A DNA stretch of 64,000 nucleotides, taken from NCBI GenBank assembly GCA_963965975.1, contig OZ014411.1, forward strand, positions 25,155,249 through 25,219,248, given 5' to 3'. A model generated the notes under the pieces. It had not been told where the DNA came from. It saw nothing but the letters and a program-made list of their open reading frames with translations, and did no database searches. Source of the DNA: Xestospongia bergquistia. Taxonomy: Eukaryota; Porifera; Demospongiae; Haplosclerida; Petrosiidae. This document shows positions 47,501 to 57,362 of this stretch, piece after piece. Position numbers and translations under genes: made by a program. Numbering within the stretch: the first letter of the stretch is position 1; each line of letters opens with the position of its first letter.

Positions 47501-48151
47501 TAATGTCATTATTTCTGAGTCTATGCATGACAAACTATTTCTGAATGTTGAATTGCACCATTCTAATATTAGTCTTTGAACTTGTACTTTTCAAGTGGAA
47601 ATACACACAGGTATAAAGTATACTATCATTACTATGAAAATGATTATAGCTTGAATTTTTGGAAACCAATTAATTGCTTTGGGTTTGGCTGGTGGAAACA
47701 CCCTCTCAGTCTTCCATTCTTAAAGTCCCATGCATGTGGCAGCATCTCTAAATTTCAATAAAAATGCCATTTTATATCTTTGTTTGATGTTAAAAGTATG
47801 TTTGGAGAGGCATTGGGAGATGTGAGAACATTGGAAGTGTGGGTGCTATGGTTCCCACTTCCTGCCATATTGTTCTCCATTTTTCTTAGTGGTAATGAGG
47901 ATGTGAATGGAAATACTAATGATCCCAGCTAAGGAGTTATGAGTAGAATAATGGTGTTGTTCATGAGGATAAACTTTGTACTATCATATATATTATTCTT
48001 ACAGGAAGATTGTATTAGCTTGAGTTCTTGAAACGTTTGGGAAGAGTAAAAAGTTGAGCCATAGTGGCTAGTTGCCGAAAGTTGGTTGTTACTGTAAAGA
48101 ATAAACTTTGTATTTAGTATCAGATATTGTTATTACAGGAAATTTGTACTT
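47501..48151. other. Junction region with P relic and degenerate minisatellite
   Basis: From 47501 the sequence follows the region otherwise found before P relics (compare 51160-51270), with a relic of P exon 3 and intron at about 47587-47690. About 47690-47960 is unique sequence with no gene seen. From about 47967 come two degenerate units of the 135-bp minisatellite. Confidence 0.6.
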
Positions 48152-48560
48152 ATTGTAATAACGGATTTGTTGATTTAACCAATATTATGATTATAAAGGT
48201 TGCATGTAAAGTAAATGTCATGTTTTCATTCCTAACATACTGTCCATACTGTCAGACTGACTCTCTGATACCACATTAGGAATTTTTAGTTAATTTGGTA
48301 GTACATGAGAAATGAAAACAGCATGATAGTAAAAGCTGATTGTTTGATTTAACCAATATATGGTTATACAGGTTGCATGTAAAGTGAATGTCATACTGCT
48401 TTCATTCTTAACGTGTCACCATATTGACTAAACATTTCCAATGTACTATTAGATAGTTGATCTGACAGTATGTCAGGAATGAAAACAGTATAAAGTTTAC
48501 TTTACATGAAGCATGTATAAACATATATTAGTTAAATCAACCAATCAGTTTTTACAGTGT
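48152..48560. mobile_element. Fold-back or MITE-like element inside a minisatellite unit
   Basis: Left part (GTTGATTTAACCAATATTAT, GGTTGCATGTAAAGTAAATG, TTTTCATTCCTAACATACTG) recurs in inverted form at the right end (CAGTATGTCAGGAATGAAAA, TTTACTTTACATG, AGTTAAATCAACCAATCAG). A third direct copy lies in the middle (about 48345-48420). The flanks (AGGAAATTTGTA ... ATCCTGAGATCTTAAAAGG) join into one minisatellite unit. No coding sequence; superfamily unclear. Confidence 0.65.
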
Positions 48561-48628
48561 ATATCCTGAGATCTTAAAAGGCTGAGAAGGAGTAGGGAAA
48601 ACAGTCTGTTTGTTGTGACTAATACAAA

Positions 48629-50147
48629 ATGATCTCTCTCAAACTACATATTGGATATTTTTTTGTAATTTTTGTTATTGTAGATGTCACTGGATCAAAT
48701 GCTTGTAGCAGTTCATCTAATGGAGATATTCTTCTTTCCACAATAAACTATGCATTAACTAATCTAGTTAAAGAAAATGAACGGCTACAGAATGAACTGA
48801 CATATTGTAATGCCAGCAATGATCAATCAATTAGTAAGATCACGTAAAGACCACATGATTAGTAATATTAATTTTATTGTTGACGTTGCAGATCATTATT
48901 CACAGTATGATCGTATTACTGTTGATGGTGTTAGGTGGACAAGATTTTGGTGGTATCAAGGCACTGGATGGCCAACCAATGAAACTGATGCACTAGGAGG
49001 TAAATTAGACCTTGTATGTAATGAAAAAAGTTATTATTTTAAGTTACTATTTTGGTTTTCCTCTGTTAGCTGAATTTGGTTCCTGTTCACCTCATGCTCC
49101 ATACTGCTTCAGTCGTTTACCTCCCGCTCTGCAGGAAGAAACATCTGAAATGCTTGGAATAGATTCAAGTGGAAATACATATAGGTATAAAGTATACTAT
49201 CATTACAAAATGATTATAGCTTGAATTTGGAAACCAATAATTGCTTTATTCTTAATTACTGTTACAGATGGGTCTTTAATCCATTACATGCCATTGCTCA
49301 TGCAGTCTGGAATGCATTCTATCATCATTTACCTCAGAAAGTAATAAACAAGAAGCCGTGGAATCCAAAAGTGATCACAGGTACTAGTAAGATTTAATTG
49401 TCCAATCCTATTGTTTAATGGTACTTGTGTTGTGATATTAATCATGCTAGGATCTTTATCTTACAAAATATACAATATACATTAAATGCCAATCAGAATT
49501 ATCCATCTTGGTATTGGTATTGACTTGTTGATATGTGTTTCTATTGTTGTTGTTGTTTTGATATCTACATTCAAACATGGAGCAGTAATAGTGTTAATTT
49601 TAGGAATTATAGTCATTTACTTAATTGTTTTATATTTAAAACAAAAATTTACCAAAAATGGGGAATAGGAAATCTTTACCCACTAATTTTGAAAGTTACT
49701 AAAATTAGTTTAGTGTAAATAGTTATAGGCATAATCATTTCATCCAAAACAATTTTAATTAATATAATACAACAACATTATTTTATAATTTCTGCTATAA
49801 GCTAAATAAACTCACAGTAAATTAAAATTGTTCTTAATACTTTTGTAGGTCGTGGACCTGTAGCTCCACAGGACAGTTTTATGTATCGTATTGAACATGG
49901 AGTAAAATCACTACTAATAGATGATGATAATTGTGACTGTCAAAGCAGTCTCAGCATGGGACATGGTATGTGTGGTGATGGCTACGATTCACGCTTTGGG
50001 AAAGAAAATTCTTTTGGAGTTGATGCTCTCTATGATCCTGGTTGTAACTCTACTAGACCAGACTATTCATTGTCTCTATATTTCAGAGGTTAGACAAAGA
50101 ATAGAATGTATACTTTATTAAAGTTTTCTATAGATAATGATATATAA
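48629..50147 (+). CDS. Secreted Cys-rich protein, copy P2 (EGF-like tail cut off)
   Basis: Exons 48629-48833, 48892-48999, 49070-49184, 49268-49380, 49849-50088 and a last exon from 50134. All lengths equal those of P1, except exon 1 with three extra codons (IVD in the signal peptide) and the last exon. There, four extra bases (GATAATGATATATAACTG for GATAATGATAACTG) put a stop right after LYFRDNDI, so P2 would be 264 aa without the NCLDITC EGF-like piece, whose sequence still follows. Splice sites are normal. Differences to P1 are few and mostly conservative (NYALTNLVKENERLQNEL for NCALSNLVKENEQLRNEL, and GDGYDSR for IDGFDSR). I take it as a working gene with a shortened C-terminus. Confidence 0.78.
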
Positions 50148-50469
50148 CTGTCTTGACATCACATGCCCTCAGGGACAAAAGTGTTTTGACGATATTAACA
50201 GTTACTATTGTCTGTGAATGTTTATTGTTGTAATGTGTATGGCTATTTAACCTGTTTATGAATTTTTTAATAATTTACAATTATTAATAAATGTAGTGTA
50301 TTTGATGTGATTATCATCATAATAATTATAATATATTTGTTATGTTTATATTATATTGTGGTTATTTTGAACATGCTTAGTTGGTAACTTTTTCGGTCAT
50401 TTTTGTGGGCTTTCTTCTTTGTAATCCTTTCTTTGTTATGGTAATCATAATAAATCCTGTATTTGCCTT
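50148..50469. other. Former EGF-like tail and 3' flank of P2
   Basis: 50148-50218 still spells the EGF-like tail of P1 in a frame no longer used, followed by AT-rich flank with AATAAA at about 50288. Confidence 0.5.
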
Positions 50470-51065
50470 AAAGGAAGGTTATTAGAACTGATGACAAAGG
50501 TGACCAGATGTCTATTGTTGGGAAAATTTGAGAGTTCAAGCCAGATACTGAACGATTCTCCACTTATGTCGATATACTTGAGCTTAAGGTATATTTTGAT
50601 CCCAATAGTATGACTGATGAGAAGAATGGTGCTACTTTCCTTACTGTGATAGGGGCAAAGAACTATGAGCTTTTTAGCAATTATTATGGCAAACCTCAAT
50701 ACCAAGTCATAAACAAGACTCGATATAGACAACAGAGAACTATTTTGTGCCAGTTCCCATTATTATGGTTGAATGCTTCCAATGTCAAAAACATGACCTA
50801 ACATCTAGTGAGACCATTGCTGCATGATCCAGAGCGCAGAAAGGAAGTCCTAAGCTATGCATCCTACAGAGGGAAGGTTGGAACCCTGAAGGCCTTAATA
50901 CGTTTAAAGATGTTACTATTCAAACATGTGTCAAAATTGAACAATTGTTCCTGCTTGTATAAAAAGGAGAGAATGATCACAGAGAGGACCCTCAGGATCC
51001 AGAGGTATGAAATGCAAGAGAGATGTGAAATGGTTACAAACAGAGGAAGCAGATGATGCAGAATT
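50470..51065 (+). mobile_element. Gag-like fossil of an LTR retroelement (Ty3/Gypsy type), right copy
   Basis: Second copy of the remnant at 43211, brought along by the 7.25-kb duplication. It is broken and old; only gag-like pieces are recognised, no LTRs. Confidence 0.55.
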
Positions 51066-51244
51066 GTCAATGTTCACTGTCACAAGTCAGTCAGGTCCCC
51101 AAGTTTATTGAGTTACAATTTTATGGGAAGAATGTAGATTGATACAGAGACTGCAATGTCATTATTTTTGAGTCTATGCATAACAAACTATTTCTGAATG
51201 TTGAATTGCACCATTCTAATATTGTTCTTTGAACTTGTACTTTT

Positions 51245-52135
51245 CAAGTGGAAATACATACAGGTATAAAGTATATTTTCATTACTATGAAAATGATTAT
51301 AGCTTGAATTTGGAAACCAATTAGTTGCTTTATTCATAATCTTTGATTGCTGTTACAGATTGGTCTTTAATCCATTACATGCCACTGCTCATGCAGTCTG
51401 GAATGCATTCTACCATCACTTACCTCACAAAAATATTAAACACGGAGCAGTAATAGTTGAGTGCTAATTTCAGAAATTATAGTCCTTTCCTTAATAATTG
51501 TTATGTATTTTAAACCAAATATTTAACAAATATGTGGCGTAGGAAATCTTTGCCTGCTAATTTTGAAAGTTACTAAAATAAGGTTAGTACACATTCTTAA
51601 CTGTAATTAGTAATAGGCATACTCATTTCATCCAAAACAATTTTAATTAATATAGTAACACAACATTATTGTATAATTTCTGCTATAATCTACATAAACC
51701 CGGCCCACAGTAACTTAAATTGCTCTTAATACGTTTTTGTAGGTCATGAATTTTGTTGACAGCCCTGTTGAATATTTGCTTTATTTATATTTAAAAAAAG
51801 AGGGATGATTGTTGAGTCAGCTCAATATTGGAAGGACTCTGCTATCTGGTGAACATGATGATTATGATTGAAACAGGTATGTAGTAGCTTTATTATTTAT
51901 AAAAGTTGAAGCTTAATGAGTGTAATCTTTAATAGTTACTCCAAGAAATGTTTATTGTATTCAATGATTATTGTTGTAATGTATTTGTGACATCTGGTTT
52001 CTAAGGGTACAATTTTAATTAATATAATAACTCAATAGTTTCTGCTATTATCTACACAAACCTACAGCAAATTAAAATTGTTCTTAATATTTTTTTGTAG
52101 GTCATGGATCTGTAGCTCCACAAGACATGTGTATA
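51245..52135 (+). pseudogene. Relic exons of the secreted P gene, right copy
   Basis: Same content as 43993-44865, with slightly more of exon 4 left (TGGTCTTTAATCCATTACAT). A stub of exon 5 lies at about 52099-52135. No usable reading frame. Confidence 0.75.
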
Positions 52136-52266
52136 GTTATTAAGCCTTTTATGAAATTAATATAATTTACAACCATACTATTAAGTAAAGCAATAAATAA
52201 TGGTTAATGTATGAATGACATCTTTTTACTTAGTCATAGCTAATCCATGTAATATGACATTACAAC

Positions 52267-52778
52267 CAGACATGGGGCAAGCATTTAATGAAGTGCTTGA
52301 AGCACAAGTTAAAGCATTCATAAAAGGGCTTAAGCACAAGTACAAGCATTTATGCTTCCAAAAAATAAATGCTTGAAGCACAAATTCAAGCACTTAAAAA
52401 TGCTTGAAGCACAAGCACAAGCACTTTTGACCAAAAATTTCCTTTAAATAAACAATTTTATCTAAGTCAATTTTTAAAATAATTATTGTTAGATCTTATA
52501 AACATTAGTTTATAGAACGTAGCATCTGTCAATTGGCATCTCTTTGGCCTAAACACAAGATGATAGCAGAAGATTATTAATGGATGTGCTAAGTGCACAA
52601 AGTACTTGCAGCATTTGTGCTTAAAAGTTCTTATAAAGTGCTTTAAAGTGCTTAAGCACAAGCACAAGCATAAATGCTTACACATAATAAATGCTTGAAA
52701 GCAGCACCTCTAAGCAGTCCAAAAAATGTACTTAAAGTGCTTTCAAGCACAAGCACTCAAGTGCTTGCCCCATGTCTG
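52267..52778. mobile_element. hAT-type MITE, right copy (512 bp)
   Basis: Same inverted ends and the same 8-bp ATTACAAC duplication (52259-52266, 52779-52786) as the left copy. It therefore inserted once, before the 7.25-kb duplication. It is 16 bp shorter because one AAGTGCTT-bounded segment near 52640 is missing. Confidence 0.88.
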
Positions 52779-52999
52779 ATTACAACACTATGATATTTCT
52801 TATATAATTATGAGAATAAACTAAAATCTTTATATATAAAGTTGGAAAATATTACTATAAACAATTTTCCCCAATTATGTTGATAAAACGTTGCTATTAA
52901 TAATGTTGCTATAATACAAAAAGAAATTTAATATTATATCCAAATCATAAAAGTAGATCAAAATTAATGATGATAAATAATGAAATTATAACTTAACTT

Positions 53000-55900
53000 T
53001 TACAAACTTTTACTAATTTTTGTAATGAACTGATTAATTAGTTGTGCACATTTTTTAGGTTTTTCAATAGAAATACAATGACCACAATTGTTAAGGACGA
53101 CTACTTTACTCTGTGGAGCAAGCTTTTTTAGTAATTTGGCCCCAGAAACATCACAAACCTATATTAATGTAAGAAATAATAATCATCAAATCAAAACTAA
53201 TAAATGGTTGTCTTGTAATAGCAAGTACACTTTATAAATATAATTATTAACCCTTAGTTCAAATAAGGAGTTTTTTCAATTAGAAGCATTACAAAAGTGG
53301 CTATCTCTTTTGAATTGTTTCTTATATAAAAACATATTTCAGTACAAAATAGTCAGGCAAAAGCTTGTATTATGGGGAATATAAACATATTTTTAATGTC
53401 AAATATATTTTACTAAATTCAGTTATACATACAACTTAAGAAGATATTCAACTGTATCCATTATAATTATGTTCTCTAACTATAGCAAAAACATTAAAAA
53501 CGGTATAAGGTGTAAATATGTGTGACATTATGTAATTGTGGAAAGCCACCATTCAATCATATGGGATGCCTAGTTTACTACTTTTCCAAATAGTTTAGAG
53601 TTTTAATTGTTATATCCTGTATGTTAAGAGGAGTTATAAGACCCATTGAATGATACTATTCACTTTTTTCTAACTAATTCCTAACCAGAGACCATAACAC
53701 TGAGTCAGAGGTCAAATTCAAATTGGACATAGTTTATCTTCCATATAAATGTAATGAAACACAATAAACTTGTTGCTAGATATGGCGCATATTGTTTCAT
53801 ATTTGGCACGAAAAGGGTTAAATATAGTTGTGAGACTATGATATAATGGTAGCAAATCAATACCTCTTTACATTAGAATGTACATTAACCTCTTTGTCTT
53901 TGCATTTTAAGTTTACCTTATATTGTCCTCGTGTATATACCTTAAGCCTACTATTACATTAACTGTGTATGCTAAGATTTCTTGAGACATATTTACCTGG
54001 TCCTGTTGTCCCCAAACAACTAATGATGGAATGTACTTGCTTTTTTCAACTCTGGCTCTGATGATTTCCTCAGTCTCTCCATTACTTCTCATATCTCTTA
54101 TAACTAGGCGAGAGAAAGGCCATAAATTGATGATATAGAACACGATATGGAACACAATGTACTTTAACCCTTTCAAGGGGCAGTTGCGCAATTTTGCGCA
54201 GGCGAATGTAATTATTGAGTGGGCGGTAGCGCAATTTTGCGCAGCAGCCATTACAAGGACACCTAGACTTTTTTTTGAAAGCAACAACGCGAAGGCAATT
54301 GTAAATACTCGTTTGCAAAGCTAAAGACACAGCTAAGGCATCATGGCTTCGTAAGGCAGACACTTCATACAGTTGCCTTCTGAAACAGACCTCCAATTGA
54401 AAGCTCCACCCAAATAAATTGACAGGATATGATTGTTTCATTATGAGATGTGTCCAAGAAAACCTTCGTTTTGCACTTAGTTTACATCGTTTGGCTTAGA
54501 ACAAAGTATCAACAGACTCCCCACACAACGAAGAGATCAACTGTATGCTCATAAAGATGATCAGTCGAGTTCTACTGTTTCAGATATGGCTTCGAAATGT
54601 AAGCATTTTTTGTCGTAGTATAGTACAGAGTTGAGCTTTCATTATACGACTTTTCTTGTTGTTATGGTAAAAACAACAACCTATATATCCTGTCACACTA
54701 GTTACTTACATGTAAGCGTCACGTAGTTGCTATAGTAAGCTTTTAAAGCGTTGCTATTGTTGAAAAGCGTTTTTGGAAAAGTAGCCGCCCATGGGCGTGA
54801 TTACACTTAATTTGCCCCGCCCGTCAAAGGGTTAATGTACAAACGCATATACAATGCAAATAAGAGGAGTAAAAACATTTTTAATTGGGGGTACTGTGGC
54901 CTACATATTTTATTAATCTGACAAATTACCTTTTTCAAATTTTGGGTAGTGTTGGCTGTGAATACTGACAACCGCCTCTAGCATGTGATCAGGCAAAAAA
55001 AGTCCTTGAGGTTGATATAAAACTAACTCCAACATGTTACGGAACTCATCAGCTGTCTTAGGAAGTAGAGGGTTCTTTTGATTATTAACTCGTCCTTCCA
55101 AGTAAGCCATAGTAGGTGAACATTTTGCACCAATTCGATGACCAGCTACAATGAAAATATGCTGTGGTCATTGTGCACACAGAAAATAGAGGAATTTGAC
55201 AAATACAGTTCTTTAAATATGACATTTTAATGTGGCTACTCATACAACCTGTATGGTATCATAATTACATTATCTTGGAGATACACTAAGTCTTTTACAT
55301 GTAAAGTGATTCATGACAACAAACATATCATATACAATACAATGTTTAGAGCAAGTACAGTGAAGATCTACAAGTACCATAAGCCATAGTAGGTGAACAT
55401 TTTGCACCAATTCAATGACCAGCTACAATGATAATATGCTGTGGTCATTGTGCACACAGAAAATAGAGGAATTTGACAAATACAGTTTAACGTGGCTACT
55501 CATTTTCAGTACAACCTGTATGGTATCTTAATTACATTTTCTTGGAGATACACTAAGTCCTTTACATGTAAAGTGATTCATGACAACAAACATATCATAT
55601 ACATTACAATGTTTTAGAGCAAGTACAGTGAAGATCTACAAGTACCGTACCTGCTGGACTGATCAGAGTTACTGAAGCAAGTCTCTCTGGATGGATGTAT
55701 GCATAGTGGCCTGCACAAAGTGATCCCAAAGACTCACCAACAATATGAAAATGATTTAAGTCTAAAGTCACAAATACCTGTTAACAAAACAAAGGGTCAG
55801 AGCATTATAAACATGTGGTTTGCAAGTAGCATGTTCAGCAGTTGCTATGTTAATCATGCCACTAGATCAGTCCACAACACACAACTAATAATTAGCAACT

Positions 55901-56855
55901 GTGATAATATCAACAACAAGCTGACTAAGTAGCGACAGCTGATATTTCACTTACTTTGTGTAGTATGTCCACAAATAAATCCACACAATAAGTCAAGTCC
56001 TCTGAGAAATCTGATTCTCCATGACCTGGTAAGTCAAGTGCTACTATTCTCCATGATGATGGTAGTTGTCTCAATAAAGGTATCCATCCAAGTTTCTGAC
56101 TGGTAATTCCATGTATGAAAACTAAAGTTGGCTGGTTATCATCTTTTGCTGGTCTGTCCATATAACTAATGTTCATGCCATCTATCTTTACTGATTGAAT
56201 GTCATATCCTGGAGCTGCTATGTAGCCACCATATCTATTAACAAAAGAGAGTCTTCTAAGTTGTTGTAAAGCAATCTCAGTTAATGGTGATATACACATG
56301 GGCAATACTGGGTATAAAGAACCTTATAGCACATTATACAGCAATACATCTATACTAATACTCCTTTAAAATAACATAACATTATTTGAGATTTTAAAGG
56401 CAATATGTTTGTATTTTAGATCATAAAGTATTGATTTTCATTGCCTTCATGGTAAAGTTCTCCATTTTTGGTAGGAGTGGTCAATTTGTCATATTAAAAT
56501 AGTACTTGCAATGTGTAATCAAGTTTGCCATAATATTATATGACATTTATGACTCTTAATGTAACATTTGAGGTTAAATGTAAATACAAGAATTACATAT
56601 TAATATACATACACATAATTATACTGTTATTAATTCATAGTGTTTCCATGTAACTATGAGAGCTGTACACAGTTCCAAAATAGCACACGATGTCTGTCTG
56701 TTTGTGAGAGTATATTAGCTATAAACTCACTTTAGAAACCCATTGACTAGTGCTGCTGGATAGAGCTTGTACAGGAATCCCAGGATAACACCCACAGGAA
56801 CAGCAAAAGGCCAAAATAACAGACCAACAAAAAAGTGTAAGAGAACATTAGCCAT
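53000..56855 (-). CDS. ABHD6-like monoacylglycerol lipase (complete, six exons)
   Basis: Exons in order: 56731-56855, 55955-56234, 55651-55777, 54930-55145, 53997-54103, 53000-53158; all junctions GT-AG and in phase, 337 aa, the length of human ABHD6. Known role of the family: hydrolysis of 2-arachidonoylglycerol and other lipids at membranes. Seen: a hydrophobic N-terminal anchor at about 3-30; an oxyanion HG motif (FIHGIT); DLPGHGES; the nucleophile elbow GESLG with Ser151; Asp284 in VVWGQQDQ; His312 in NNCGHC. The Asp-His spacing of 28 equals that of human ABHD6 as I recall it (D278, H306). The 54104-54929 intron holds a piggyBac-like element, and the 55146-55650 intron holds a local repeat. 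The promoter side has a perfect CRE and a palindrome. Closest alternatives are other alpha/beta hydrolases such as ABHD5 or bacterial-type MGLs, but the exon-6 block fits ABHD6 best. Confidence 0.92.
54168..54831. mobile_element. piggyBac-like non-autonomous element
   Basis: 664 bp in an intron of the ABHD6-like gene, flanked by TTAA (54164-54167 and 54832-54835), with ends CCCTTTCAAGGGG... and ...CCGTCAAAGGG. It is richer in GC than its surroundings and has GCGCAATTTTGCGC palindromes near the left end (about 54186-54242). The left duplicate of this intron (near 46905) reads ACTTTAATGTAC, the precise empty site. It carries only an ATG-containing stub (ATGGCTTCGAAATG near 54587), no transposase. 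Confidence 0.85.
55380..55646. repeat. Local duplication inside an ABHD6-like intron
   Basis: Repeats about 55107-55378, including the 5' end of exon 4 (AGCCATAGTAGGTGAACATT ... CAATGACCAG) and its acceptor. The repeated exon piece has no donor and would be skipped, or could be a weak decoy acceptor. Confidence 0.8.
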
Positions 56856-57362
56856 TCCTGTCAATCACGAGACAACCACGAATCGACTCCTGAAAGCTGT
56901 CAACTGCTGCTAAATGAAACTTTGTGTACTGGACAATCGTCTGATGAACCATCCCTATCACGCCACATTGCTAACGATATCAGTCGTTACCATAGAGATG
57001 ACGTCACACGTTTGGTTGTTCAATCATAAAAGACAATCGGGTTCTTCGCATTGCGAAGAACAAAATTTAATAGATAGTGGACTCGAAGACCATAATATCA
57101 AGTTAGGCTAAGCCATGTGAGAATAAGATAGTATAATTAAATTAATTACTATTATAAAATGTAATTTTGCTTACAACACTGTACACAAGATGACATCATA
57201 ATTATAGCAACTATGTAATTTCTTTGTAAATATCATAAAGTATACTTCTGTAATATTATAAAGGAAATAAATTTATAAATGTGATACGAATAATTATGCT
57301 ATAATAAATAACAGAGTTCGGTTACATTTTCTATTGTTGATTTGCTTAGTGATGAACTCTGA
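56856..57362 (-). promoter_or_regulatory. Upstream region of the ABHD6-like gene with CRE and palindrome
   Basis: 56999-57006 is TGACGTCA, the full CREB/ATF palindrome, 144 nt upstream of the ATG. 57041-57061 is a perfect 10-bp inverted repeat with one central base (GTTCTTCGCA, T, TGCGAAGAAC), resembling heat-shock-type GTTCTTCG/CGAAGAAC blocks. This stretch is less AT-rich than the surroundings. No TATA box was recognised. Confidence 0.5.

Noticed and set aside
54082-54441. Minus-strand 119-aa frame at the edge of the piggyBac-like element
   Set aside because: Begins inside the element and runs into an exon of the hydrolase gene in the wrong frame; no transposase motif.
55380-55646. Second copy of hydrolase exon 4
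   Set aside because: Only the first 40 bases or so of the exon are repeated, without a donor.
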